DNA from: Dastarcus helophoroides
Lineage: Eukaryota; Arthropoda; Insecta; Coleoptera; Bothrideridae
NCBI GenBank assembly: GCA_028583605.1
Contig: CM053336.1
Location: 28,564,312-28,628,311 of the forward strand
Direction of reading: 5' to 3'
DNA length: 64,000 nucleotides
In this document: in pieces, positions 11,702 to 21,230 of the stretch
Layout: each line of letters opens with the position of its first letter
How positions within the stretch are numbered: the stretch's first letter is position 1
Made by a program: the position numbers and the translations under genes
Notes under the pieces: generated by a model
The model's input: only the letters and a program-made list of their open reading frames with translations
Databases searched by the model: none
What the model was told of the DNA's origin: nothing

Positions 11702-12653
11702 ACTAAGTATGCTATGTACTTGAAACTGTGAACATATGTTCGGGACATGTGTACCAACACAACAACAACAAATCGATAATCAAATGTACGTTGCCCGCGA
11801 AATTTAAAAAGTCACCTAATTTTTTGAATAGACCTCCTATACATATTTATAATGAATCCAATAAGTAAAAATATTAAATAAAAGTAAGGATCAGAAGGAT
11901 TAATCAAAAACAAAAACATAAAATGCTGGTAGCAGTAATCAGCAAGTTCAAATTTTCTGAATAATCTATTCATTATTTCCTACTTATAACAAAAATACTA
12001 CAACTATGAAATTTTTTTTTATTCGGTAATAAAAATAGACCATTCTATTTAAAATTTTTTTAGTAATTCTTGGACTTGCCAACCTTCACTCTGCAAATAA
12101 AAGATATAAAACAACATTTTAATAGTTTATGGAAACTAAAAGACTATCAACGATTGTTTATGTCGCAAATTGGTTACTACTACATCATACTGAGAGTTTA
12201 CAAATGGCTACATCGGTGTCCTATCTCCGGATATAGGAAATTAGGAAATGCACCCATCAAAACCACCATAAACTCTATATTATTTTGCTGCATTTTTATA
12301 GGGCTATCCAAATATGTAAAAATATACAGGGAGCTCTTTTTTTTAAAAAAAGTAAGATTATATCAACAGTGTCACATTCACTGAAGATATATATCTACTT
12401 CGATCCCCATCGTCAAAGTTGATTAAACGTCGGTAATCGAATTACCCGAAGTCATATAACTCGAGGCAACTTTGGATACAATCAAGTCAATCACGTGCAG
12501 GAATAAAGGATGGTTCTGAAAAAAAACAGAACCCTACTTTGTAGATAAAAAAATATCAGACGTCTACTGGTCGACCAAAAACTAAACTATGTGTAATTAT
12601 TATAAAAGTTACACAGAAATACAGCAATAAAATGGAAAGATCAGACGACTTAC
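11702..12653. other. Non-coding stretch
   Basis: No transposase block is readable between the catalytic block and the orphan exon. A 104-codon plus-strand frame at 12070-12384 has no recognisable feature and is not called. Confidence 0.4.
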
Positions 12654-12920
12654 CTGAATATTCAGAGATGAATTTTCCCCAATCTTCCTTTTTTTATTGG
12701 AGTCCAGATTTGACGAAATTTCGCGTTTCCGTTTCTCGCTTTTGATACTACTTCCATCAGCACTGAAACTATCCTGATCCTTTTTGGAACTGTTTCTCTT
12801 GCTATTTGCAACTCCATTTAATTTTTTTTTAACTTTACAGGAATGCAATTCGACTTTTGATCTAGCCCAATCAGTTTGACTAGAACTAGCATTTTGTTGA
12901 ACCCTTATTTGAATCGGCAT
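12654..12920 (-). CDS. Predicted internal exon, basic and serine-rich (89 codons)
   Basis: On the minus strand an acceptor (TTTATTTCAG) is followed directly by ATG at 12920. The frame stays open for exactly 267 nt to a consensus donor CAG|GTAAGT at 12654. The peptide is polar and lysine/serine rich, with two NLS-like clusters (KSEKRKRE and NKKRK), fitting a disordered nuclear-protein segment. It sits between the N-terminal and catalytic blocks of the P-like remnant but does not match any part of that family I know. It may be an exon of a host gene or of a transposon-derived fusion. Confidence 0.45.
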
Positions 12921-13153
12921 CTGAAATAAAATTAAATAGTCAAACAAGTAACAAAACAATCATTTTAAAATTAACACTTATATCAACAAGTTGCTTGCAT
13001 GCCTTTTAAAATTAAATTCGCTTAAAATTAATAGATCATGCAGCGAATTTCAAAATGTAAAAGTTCATTAAGTTATAATTTTGAAACAGCTACTTTCGCT
13101 TTGTGGACTTTTCCTCTATTTTTCAATTACTTTCAACAAAAACGCGCAACAAC

Positions 13154-13170
13154 TGGTGTCAGAAGTGGGA
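13154..13170 (+). other. LTR-retrotransposon primer-binding site, isolated
   Basis: TGGTGTCAGAAGTGGGA matches the primer-binding site pattern of Gypsy elements and is nearly identical to TGGTGTCAGAAGCGGAA just after the 5' LTR of the Gypsy at 36.5 kb. No gag follows it. The plus-strand sequence runs straight into the antisense viral-like fragment below. Confidence 0.65.
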
Positions 13171-13990
13171 TGCTGCTAATGTTGATCTTCCGAACATTGC
13201 ATTGATGTAAGTCCCCAATCTGCGAAGGTAAGCCTCACATATGGTATCTTGATAGTCCACCCTATTCTCTCCTGTCAGGTATGATGCCCCAATGTGATAT
13301 GATGCGGAGTAAGCAATGATAGGCACTCTGAGAGGCAGGATTGATGTGAAATCCGTTAAAGAAGGACATAGTTTACATATGGGTGACTTAACTAACCTCC
13401 TGGCAGCTTCATATGCTACTGCGAGTCTAAGAATACCAGCAGGGAAAGACCCAAATCTCATTGATGCATCAATTGAAAGCCCAATTTGAGTAACATTGTT
13501 ATGTACTGGGCCCTGCACTGCTGTTATGCCGTTGATACCTGCAAGCTTTAGGACATACAATGTACCGCACCAGTGCCCTGTGGTATGGGACATACTGACG
13601 TGCTCTTGAGTAATCTGCTGTCCAAACCTGTTAATTAAGGCTTTCCTGGTGTATCTTACCACCTCCCCCTGTCCAGAGTAATGATTGCACAACCACCAAT
13701 TGCTTTTGTTGCAACAATCAAGGTCAGGGCTGCTCTGAGGCTCTTTTGGTTAATCATCGTCCCTATTCTAGACAGTGTTGATACTTCCTGACCATTCCCG
13801 CCTTTAAACGCACGACTGCTGCGTTTATATATGTGTGCAGGATTTGTTCATTGTGACCTCGAAATCTGAAGTAGGCCCACACTGCTGCCTGCTGACATGC
13901 GTTATCAAGTGATGCAAGGTTGCATACGGGCAGTTTGTCACCTTGAGCTAATGCTGGATCAGTTCCCACAGCAAGTCCTGCCTCTCATGC
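13159..13990 (-). pseudogene. Candidate endogenous viral element (nucleoprotein/capsid-like), frameshifted
   Basis: Two long minus-strand frames (about 13987-13763 and 13692-13159, with a short third frame bridging them) encode a soft, alanine-rich, globular-looking protein that matches no transposon protein I know. Short runs such as GHWCGTLYVLKLAG and SMRFGSFPAGILRLAVAY, the lack of any other domain and the intronless, broken state are what one sees in integrated nucleoprotein genes of negative-strand RNA viruses. Chuvirus-like N is one candidate, but I cannot confirm the family. It carries at least two frameshifts. Its 3' end overlaps the isolated LTR primer-binding site, suggesting that a retrotransposon's reverse transcriptase captured it. 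Confidence 0.35.
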
Positions 13991-14013
13991 TGAAGCTAAA
14001 AATTTGTAACTGG

Positions 14014-14511
14014 TTATTTCTGCATAGTTAATAAAATAAAGAGAAAAAGCAATACCGTAACAAAAATTTCAATAAAACAATATTCACATCGTTTATCTTC
14101 CGGTTTCATCCCATTGCCTTTTAAATGAAGCATTTTAAAAATTGCAAGGTCAAACCCATATTGTGGTTTAATTTTTTTAATATACCGGTTCAACGTTACA
14201 ATAGATGGTACAGCCAAAATGTTATGGTTTTGCAAATGCAAATATGTTTTCCTGCTTTTGATGCGTAAAATTAAACACTCCAAAACCAATCGTCTGGTGT
14301 AAGCAAGTCCTGTTTTGTCTTTTACATTGGCTTGAGCATAACTCGCCCTCTTAGCCTCCTGCATTTGCAATGGGAAATCTTTTATCATGTCTTCTAGCTT
14401 TCGCTGGTCAAGTTTACAACAGCGCTTTAACAAACTATTCAATTTTTCCCATAGATTCAGTCTGGAACAGAAAGTTAGGAGGTTTTGCAAATTTGACCTA
14501 ACTTGAAACAT
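14014..14511 (-). pseudogene. P-element-like transposase, N-terminal helix-turn-helix block
   Basis: A 165-codon minus-strand frame containing the conserved pre-catalytic region of P-like/THAP9 transposases: FPLQMQEAKRASYAQAN, LAYTRRLVLECLILRIKSRK, TYLHLQNHNILAVPSIVTLN and RYIKKIKPQYGFD. In the family this sits between the coiled coil and the RNase H-like catalytic domain. Coding similarity ends near 14090 (GNGMKPEDKRC); the remaining hydrophobic residues read into an intron or junk. No THAP zinc finger is visible upstream, so the copy is also 5'-truncated or its first exon is too diverged to see. Confidence 0.8.
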
Positions 14512-14879
14512 GTAGACATAGCAGCATTAGGGGAAACCTCGAAGAGTTAAAACAATTTTTACATTTTATCGCATATCTTGCAATCGGAAATAGACGTTCG
14601 GCTAAAACTTTATCATTTTATAGATTTTTTGGTCGAATAATCGTTTTTATACTAAAAATAAATTCAGGAGATATGTAACCCTTGAAAATATAATTCAAAC
14701 GCAATAGGACGTTTTGTGTCAACTCTCCTCATATCGAGGTAAGTTGAAACAGTTAACTAGGTGAATTGAAACACCAAAGAATTGTTACTAAATAAGAATA
14801 AAATAATACTAAAACACGTCGCCATTAAAACATTTTGTTGCAAATTAACTTTAACGTTTTTATTCTATTCTGATAAACA
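14512..14879. other. Non-coding stretch
   Basis: AT-rich, no frame supported. A plus-strand frame that begins here (14782-15066) is the shadow of the transposase tail on the other strand. Confidence 0.4.
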
Positions 14880-15260
14880 ATTGTGGCATATGTACGACAT
14901 TTGTCTACCAACACAGACTTCGTGTGCCCATGTTTTGCACTCTAGGCATTGTACCCACTTTTCGTTTAGCTTGCTATTTGAATATGCTTCCAAACAACAC
15001 AGACAAAACATGTATCATCATGCTCTTTGGGCACGATCTTTCGATTTTGCGCATTTTTTTTCTTAGGTCTGTTAGCTTCGATGGCAGCTAGTTTACTTTT
15101 AACGGGAGAGTCAGTTTAGATAGCTGACTTTATTTTTCTCCTTTTTTGTTGAATTTCTTTCCTTGGCGCAGCTTTGGGAAGGGGTCTGACAGGTTCTGGG
15201 GAAAAAATATGTGGCATTGATCGACTCTCAAATAACTTCCACGATTTGTCATCATTCTCA
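14880..15260 (-). pseudogene. pogo/Tigger-like transposase C-terminal fragment with PHD-like finger
   Basis: The minus strand reads, in two frames, a basic linker (VRPLPKAAPRKEIQQKRRK, then TDSPVKSKLAAIEANRPKKK) followed by CFVC and EKWVQCLECKTWAHEVC. This is the same architecture as the tail of the Tigger at 31.5-34.1 kb, which ends in ESWIKCLMCGLWAHYDC. One in-frame stop and one frameshift are present. The DDE catalytic part is absent, so this is a relic of a different, older element of the same group. Confidence 0.65.
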
Positions 15261-15512
15261 GATAAAATTGGTGTTTGAAATTGTTCGCTGGCTCACTTGC
15301 ACTTTTACTTTTAAGGTAGTCAGCCCTGTGACTGCAAGGTGATTCTAATGGGGTTTAAATTGACGTAAAGTAATTAAGAACTTCGTTGGACTATCTTATG
15401 TAATTTTTATTTTTGCGCTCAGGTTGACAACTGACTATACTGCTAGCTTCTCCGCGCTTACAGCCTTTTCTTGCGAGGTTGCTGCGTTTCCTATTAATAC
15501 AATATTCAACAT

Positions 15513-15530
15513 ATTCCCCCCTTTAAAGGG
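15513..15530 (-). other. Polypurine tract of the deleted Gypsy
   Basis: On the minus strand AAAGGGGGGAATAT precedes a TG start (TGTTGAATATTG). This is the usual second-strand priming site at the 3' LTR boundary. Confidence 0.6.
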
Positions 15531-15542
15531 TACTTCAAAAAG

Positions 15543-16370
15543 TTATAACAAAACACAACATAAAAAATTATACCCAATAAAGATTTTTTGAACATCAGTT
15601 GGAACAAAATTGACACTCACTTCGTTTCGGTAGTTTACCACGCATGGCTTGGCTCTCGTGATCACTTGATTCTCGTTAATAACCAAGGCACTCCTGGACA
15701 CATTAGCAATGCTGACGAATCCATTACTGTCAGTGACGCACTCTTCTATGTAGCTTTCACGGCCAAGTTCGCCTTTGAACCGACCCTCTACGTAACATTC
15801 GTTACAGCAAGTTCCATTTGACTTGACCGCTACGAATGCTACGGTGCCTGGAGCTGTTACTATTGCCTCTTTTTCCCAAAGAGTAACCTTTCTTTCAGGG
15901 ATATTGTCCATAATTACATTCACTTTTCTTTGATCAAGTACTCGGACTTCATCTCCTTTTACTACGAATAAAGTTGCATTTTTATTCAAAAATTCTTGTC
16001 CTATCATCACCGGTATCATTTGAACACTCGTAGATACTATCAAAGCCTTCACCATTTAGGTGGCTTCGTCTACCCTTAATTCAAATGTTGTTTCTGCTAA
16101 CACATCTATTGATCCGCCTGCATATCCGTTTATTGTGACCTCAGACGGCTTCCATATGAGATTCAAAGCCCTCGCATCATCTTCTCTTATCGTCACTGGA
16201 GCACATCCTGAATCTACAAACGCCCCTGTTGCTTGGCCGTTAATTTGGCAGTCGAAGAAATATTTTTCATTGTGGTTCGGTTTGTCTACGTGTGCTAAAT
16301 GGGCTACTTGTTTATTCGCACGGCAGTTCTTAGCTAGGTAACCAATTCGTTTGCATTGATTACATCGCAT
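15543..16370 (-). pseudogene. Gypsy gag knuckle and aspartic protease, one in-frame stop
   Basis: The frame starts with a CCHC zinc knuckle (CNQCKRIGYLAKNC), then a retropepsin domain with the active-site triad in FVDSGCAPVTI and the GGSIDVLAETTFEL flap-side strand. An in-frame stop at 16056-16058 separates it from the rest of the protease (MIPVMIGQEFLN, matching the VLIGQEFL pattern). The frame then continues through a C-terminal linker to 15543 near the PPT. The product would process Gag; the nonsense codon and missing pol make it inactive. Confidence 0.75.
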
Positions 16371-16391
16371 CAGTTGTTTGGGGCAGCTATT

Positions 16392-16847
16392 CTAATTGTG
16401 CCCACTTTCCTTGTAATGGAAACATTTTCCCATTACCCCTTTATCAGGCACGCGTTTGGCGTAAGGTTTGGTAAACTTATTTGAAGTAGTCTGAGCCACT
16501 TTCGATAGCATCCTTTCTTTGCTCAGGTAACCGGTGGCGTATTGGATTTGCCTCTGGACTAGGTTTTTGATTTGTACCTTTGGCTTTTGAGATGGCTTTT
16601 CAGTTTTCTTTCCAATTTTGTTCGGATCGAAATTCTGAGGCTTTCCTCGATATCCGGGTGCAATCTTCTTTATCTCTTCCATGGTATAAACTTTTGGTTC
16701 AGCCATTTCGGTAGAGTTTGGTAAAGTTTTTGTATCCACACAGGAACCAGAACCGGGCAAGATACAAGCGTTCCAATTGGTCGGTTCTGACATCATAATC
16801 GTGTGTTTGACTATTTCGTACGCAAGCGCATTCGCAGTAAAATACAA
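16392..16847 (-). pseudogene. Gypsy gag C-terminal part
   Basis: A lysine/proline-rich linker (PSQKPKVQIKNLVQRQIQYA) is followed by a degenerate first knuckle (CFHYKESGHN, then a stop at 16392-16394 where NSC should follow), in line with the second knuckle at 16370. The capsid part upstream of 16847 is not readable. Part of the same coding sequence recurs inverted at 17855-17936. Confidence 0.65.
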
Positions 16848-16850
16848 TTG

Positions 16851-17850
16851 ACAGTTGAGACAACCAATTACTATTGATATACGTATTATTAATAATATTT
16901 TAGTTTTGTTATTAATGTTTTGTAGTTGTTTAGACTGTAATTATTTGCATGTCGGGCCCAACTTTCGGATTGTTAGTTTAAATAGCTGTTATTGAAAGAC
17001 ATTTTAAATAGGGCTTAGTAAACTTTTCGTTTGTTAAATGCCAGATTTAAGAAACTAACGCATATTAATGCACAATTTGAAAGAAGTGTGTGTGATTTAC
17101 AAATTAATATACCTAACAGTGGATTGTGTGTATTTATATTATACAATAAAAGAAATAATATGTGATTTCCAACTAATTTTAAGTTGAAAGAAATTGCAAT
17201 TTCTGAATAATCTTTTCAAACTCGTCTAGGCATAAATTTGAAAAATGATACAAAATTGTGGTTGCAAGAATACAGTGAAATTACTAACACGAATTGGATT
17301 ATTAAAAGTGGTATTTAGAATCCTCGTACGTGTTTATTTTAATTATTGTTCAAGTGAAAACTGCTTTAAGTGCTTTGAGCGATTTTTGATAGGGAAAAAA
17401 TAATGGTTTGCGTTACCATAAGGCTAATTCTCGTAGGCGACACGTTCCGATGCTTACAGTTTATTTACGGAGTTAGTTTTCTAAATGGATACCCCTCCCC
17501 CTCTTTTAGCTTTATTTTTGACAAATTCAAAAAATTAAAAAGCTGCATTGATTTAATTTTTTTATAAAATAAATTTACATTGTTTTATTCATTTTTCTGC
17601 CGTATAAATAACATTTTTCATTAACCCTTTGCCACAATATTAAAAAACCATACCAGAAGTTTTATGATACAGACGCATCATATGAAAAGTATAAAAATTA
17701 AATAGCACTATTTTATAGTGATATTAAAGCTACAATCTCTTCCAATAAGATAACTACTACACAACGCAGTTGTCAAAACTGCAATATTTGCATTCAACTA
17801 GAAATTGGGTACGGTCGAGAATATGTAAGAAATGGGCGTAAATTAACACT
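16851..17850. other. Non-coding spacer between the two gag pieces
   Basis: AT-rich, no gene. It separates a gag fragment on the minus strand from an inverted gag scrap on the plus strand, so it may be part of a rearranged element pair. Confidence 0.4.
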
Positions 17851-17854
17851 CAAT

Positions 17855-17936
17855 CATGACGTCAAAACCTACCAATTGGAACGCTTGTTTCTTGCCCGGT
17901 TCTGTAGTCCAGAGGCAAATCCAATACGCTAACCGG
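17855..17936 (+). pseudogene. Inverted, internally deleted gag scrap
   Basis: The plus strand encodes KPTNWNACFLPGS fused to VQRQIQYA. The first part matches the minus-strand gag at about 16745-16795 (EPTNWNACILPGS) and the second matches about 16535-16565. About 180 bases of coding sequence between them are missing at the junction TTCTG|TAGTCC. It is an independent, deleted copy in opposite orientation to the gag 1.1 kb away. Confidence 0.75.
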
Positions 17937-18816
17937 TGTAGATTTACAGAGACGACAAATATTCAGCATATAGTGCTTCAGGTGTTTTGTATCTGCCTGC
18001 CCTTGCACCAGTCTGAATATTCGGATCGTTTATTTCGTCAATAACGCACGAAACTGCATCTCGTCCAGTAATTTGGCGGCCGTGGATTAAATTCCCGAGA
18101 GATATTTTTCAACGTTTTGAGTTTTGTGATGCTGTAAGAATAATATATGATAGCGAAGGTAATCTTTTAAACCATGTGTTTACCCACGAATCATCTTTTT
18201 TTTTTCCTTTTTCACAGCTCTTAAATTATTCGAATAAGAGGCACTCGAGTATTAATGTAAGTACATTGTACCTATTGTTAGATCGACGTATAATTCGATC
18301 TTCGTGGGCGTTAAAATCAAAACTCACGTCAATTCAAAATTATATTTTCGACACTTCTTCGCACATGGAAGGTTGGTCTCGTTATTCCCTGACCCTCGGG
18401 CCACACACACTTTGAACCTTTCCCTCTATCTGCCCCGGCGACCGAGAGTAGAGAATTTGACATAAACCATATGCGCTTTTGAAAAGCTTATTAGATCTTA
18501 TTCTAACACTATTTTGGCTTTAAGCTACCCTTGATACATTTTTTATAAACAACAACCTAACCAATGTATGTTTCAAAATTAAATAGACCAGTGCGTCTAT
18601 CTTATCTATTTTTTAGAATTATAACATTTTAGTTTATGTTCATTTATTTTTTGTTTTTGCGTTTTATTTTTCATCAGACCGATTGTTTAACGAAACAAAA
18701 AATGTAAAAAGTATTTAGTCAGGTAGAAGAGCGCATGTGCAGTCTCAGTGGCCGAACAAAAAGCCTTAGAAAGAATTTTTCTAAAGGAAAAATACTATGA
18801 GCGGTAATTATTTTTA
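17937..18816. other. Non-coding stretch
   Basis: I see no gene. A GC-richer patch at about 18375-18465 has no recognisable structure. Confidence 0.4.
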
Positions 18817-19260
18817 AGCTCTACAAATCACCAGGCGAAGACGGAATCTTCCCAGCCCTGCTGCAAGAGGGCCTAACGGAGCTTATGACTCCACTAACTC
18901 AACTATTTAGAGCTAATTATGGTCTGAGGTTTATTCCTCAAACCTCGAGGGAAATTAATATGGTTTTCATCCCAAAGGCTGGAGGGCCCAGCCTAAATCT
19001 TATAAACAAACTTAACCTCATTTTTCCTGAAAACAATGAAGAAAATCATAGATTTTCACATTAGAAGCAACTTGCTAATACAGGACCAATTTGCTTATCA
19101 GTCAGCATTCATCGATATAGAGGGTGCCTTTGACAACACCTCATACGAATCCATAAAAAGAGCTGCACAAAACAAGGGCTTTGAAACAACAACCCAGTGG
19201 ATACAATCGATGCTTAGAAGAAGAAGAATCAAATCAAACTTAGCAGGAGACTCAGAGTAG
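18817..19260 (+). pseudogene. Non-LTR retrotransposon reverse-transcriptase fragment
   Basis: The plus strand reads KSPGEDGIFPALLQEG, then ANYGLRFIPQTSREINMVFI with PKAGGP, then after a frame break FIDIEGAFDNTSYESI. These are RT blocks 1-2 and motif A (F-x-D-I-E-G-A-F-D-N) of R1/Jockey-like LINEs. Motifs B onward (the YxDD part) are absent. Sequence just after 19260 is unrelated, so the fragment is truncated on both sides. Confidence 0.8.
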
Positions 19261-19785
19261 TATAGATTAAAGGGTTCCACAACCCATTTTCGGCACGGTT
19301 TTTGTATTAAGGGTTCTGCATCAAGTGTTTAGCACGGGGAAGATAGGGAAGGGTTGAGCACATCGTTTCAGCACGAGGCGTGAATGATGGTGCGCAGTAG
19401 GATGTGTGGGGGGTGAGGTGCGGTAGGATGTGTGAGTGTGGCAGGGGTCTGTGCTCTGGCGGGGGCCTCTGCTGGGGCTTTCGCTCGCGAGATGTGTCTA
19501 TTCAAGTCTATTGGGATTTAATAATAATGTCGGCTGATCGAAAGATATCGTTTGAGGTTTGGAGATATTGGTGGGAGTCCGCGTTGTTTTGTGGGACTAA
19601 TCGAAAGATGTCGCAAGGTGGCATGAAAAGTACGTGTTGTTTTTTAATAGTGTTTATTTTTGATATGTATACAAATATTATGGTATTTGAAAAAAGTCAA
19701 TTAAGATATATATGTTTATTTACGTTATAAATGAGCTTACAGTTTTTGTTTTAGTAATAATAATAGCATAAACACGAGAAACTTT
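19261..19785. other. Non-coding, with a G-rich plus-strand block
   Basis: From about 19395 to 19480 the plus strand has several runs of 4-6 G (GGGGGG, GGGG, GGGGG, GGGG) in otherwise AT-rich DNA. It could fold as G-quadruplexes with long loops. A 108-codon frame over it (19404-19730) has no recognisable domain. The left boundary of the Polinton may lie here, but I could not find a terminal inverted repeat. Confidence 0.4.
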
Positions 19786-20310
19786 TTAATTCTTTTGATG
19801 ATATGAACATATTTTTACATCTCTAGGTAAAACTCCGACACATTCGTATTTTTCGTATGTAGTGGGATCCCAAGAACCGCTTTCGATGCATCCAACATTA
19901 ACACATTGATTTATATAGAATAAGGATTCTTCAGCACTCAATTGCGAACGACAAATTTCACAATTTTGCTTTGATGTCGGGTTTCGCAAATGTAGAAGAT
20001 CCGTAGCATAGCTATCACTTGAATAGTAATGTTCCCAACAAGGTAGACTCCTTTAAAGTCTTACGTTCTCTTGCAGATATAAAGGTAAATTTTGCCAAAC
20101 ACTTTCTAATTCGAGAGGTTTCGCGTAATACAATAAATGCTTGAATGAGAAATGTTGAAATTCCTCTTTGCTGAACTCAATTAATTTTTTTCCAAGCAAA
20201 CGTTGATGAAATAATTCGCATTCTTTCGGTAACATTTTTATAAATTCCTCGTTACTAAAATCATCTAAGGTGTGTTTTTTTTCCTCATCTTGATGAGATT
20301 CGAACGTCAT
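19786..20310 (-). pseudogene. Unrecognised Cys-rich protein at the Polinton left side, one nonsense codon
   Basis: One minus-strand frame of about 174 codons, interrupted by a single in-frame TAA near 20053 (reading continues in frame as RSLPCWEHYYSSDSY). The N-terminal half is charged and helical (FSNEEFIKMLPKECELFHQR). The C-terminal half has Cys pairs (CEICRS, CVNVGC, YECVGV) that could bind zinc. It lies divergently from the PolB gene and tail-on to the next gene. I do not recognise the family; a Polinton accessory gene is the simplest reading from position. Confidence 0.45.
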
Positions 20311-20518
20311 ATTATCTGTTATTTTAAAAAGAAAAAAACAAAAATGTTAATATTTGTTTATTGTAAGAAAGAAAACTTACAATATTAAAATGATTAAATA
20401 CCTTATAATATAGACAATGCATAAACACGATACATATAAGATTATAATGAAAAAAATGATAAAAAAAGGTAGGAATACATTTTTGGAGAATATAATATAT
20501 ATGAAAAAAATATTTTAA

Positions 20519-20830
20519 TCAAACAATGTAAAGTTGAGATTCTTCAAACTCGTTCATACCTTCATTATTTGCGATCTCGTTGTAGACAGTTGAGCGTGCG
20601 GTGGAAGGCGATTTCCTAGCTTTCAACACTTCCAGATGAAAGAGAGTGTCCAACATGTCATGGTTAATCAGGTAATAACCTCCGTTGCTGATGTCGGTAA
20701 TGTCTTTGTCGCTTAAAGTATTAAAGCCTTCAGGTAAATAAAGCCTTTGGTTGTCATTCAATTCAACCAAAAGTCGAGGACCAAACTTGGTAGAAGCCTT
20801 GCGGATGGAGACGGATGGAACTGAGTTAAT
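20519..20830 (-). CDS. Unrecognised small protein beside PolB (KFGPR-type)
   Basis: The minus-strand frame is open from at least 20830 to 20519. It reads SVPSVSIRKASTKFGPRLLV, then YLPEGFNTLSDKDITDISN and LDTLFHLEVLKAR. The pattern T-K-F-G-P-R-x-L-x-x-L ... L-P-x-x-x-x-x-L-S looks like a conserved small beta-rich domain that I have a vague sense of in insect mobile elements, but I cannot name it. It sits between the Cys-rich gene and the divergent PolB gene. Either an ATG or a splice acceptor upstream of 20830 could begin it. Confidence 0.45.
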   Translation of the reverse strand: MNSVPSVSIRKASTKFGPRLLVELNDNQRLYLPEGFNTLSDKDITDISNGGYYLINHDMLDTLFHLEVLKARKSPSTARSTVYNEIANNEGMNEFEESQLYIV

Positions 20831-20875
20831 TGAATTTTTCTGCAGCGTTCACTTTTAATTTCTTGTTTGAATGGT

Positions 20876-20897
20876 ATGATGATGATGATGATGATGA
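20876..20897. repeat. (ATG)n microsatellite
   Basis: About seven ATG/ATGATG units on the plus strand. On the minus strand they would encode poly-His in a frame that I do not call as a gene. Confidence 0.9.
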
Positions 20898-21230
20898 GGT
20901 TCCACCATTTGCGGATTTTTTCGACGACACACCGTTTGAAGACATTTTATAAAATTTTGGAGCAAATAAATTGCAAAGCAAAACTTTGGAGCAAATAAAT
21001 CGCGTGACGCACTAATCAAAGATTTAACTAGAAATGATTTTACTTTCGTCAAGCAAGAGGCATATTCTATTTTGAGTAAGGGGGGTTGTTTTTATTTACA
21101 TCTGGCAATTCCATTAAAAACATATGTTTTACAAATCCTAAGTAGGGAACATACCATAAATGTACGTTCATATCATTAAAATGCTTTTTTCGTAATTGAC
21201 GTGTACGCGCACTTCTGCACTGAGAGTAAA

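Larger units (their letters stand above)
15320..16850 (-). mobile_element. Internally deleted Gypsy-type retrotransposon (gag - protease - PPT - LTR)
   Basis: Read on the minus strand: gag with two CCHC knuckles (from 16850), an aspartic protease (16370-15543), then at once a polypurine tract (CTTTAAAGGGGGGAATAT, 15513-15530) and a sequence starting TGTTGAATATTG that should be the 3' LTR. RT, RNase H and integrase are gone, so protease runs straight into the PPT. The outer LTR boundary below about 15320 is not clear, and no 5' LTR is seen above 16850. Confidence 0.7.

Noticed and set aside
12070..12384. 104-codon plus-strand frame with aromatic-rich peptide
   Set aside because: No recognisable motif. 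It lies between blocks of a decayed minus-strand transposase and could be chance.
19404..19730. 108-codon frame over the G-rich block
   Set aside because: The Gly/Cys/Trp-rich start is just what G-runs encode. Nothing supports a protein.
20855..21052. Frame with a poly-His run
   Set aside because: The His run is an (ATG)n microsatellite read on the minus strand; the remainder has no features.
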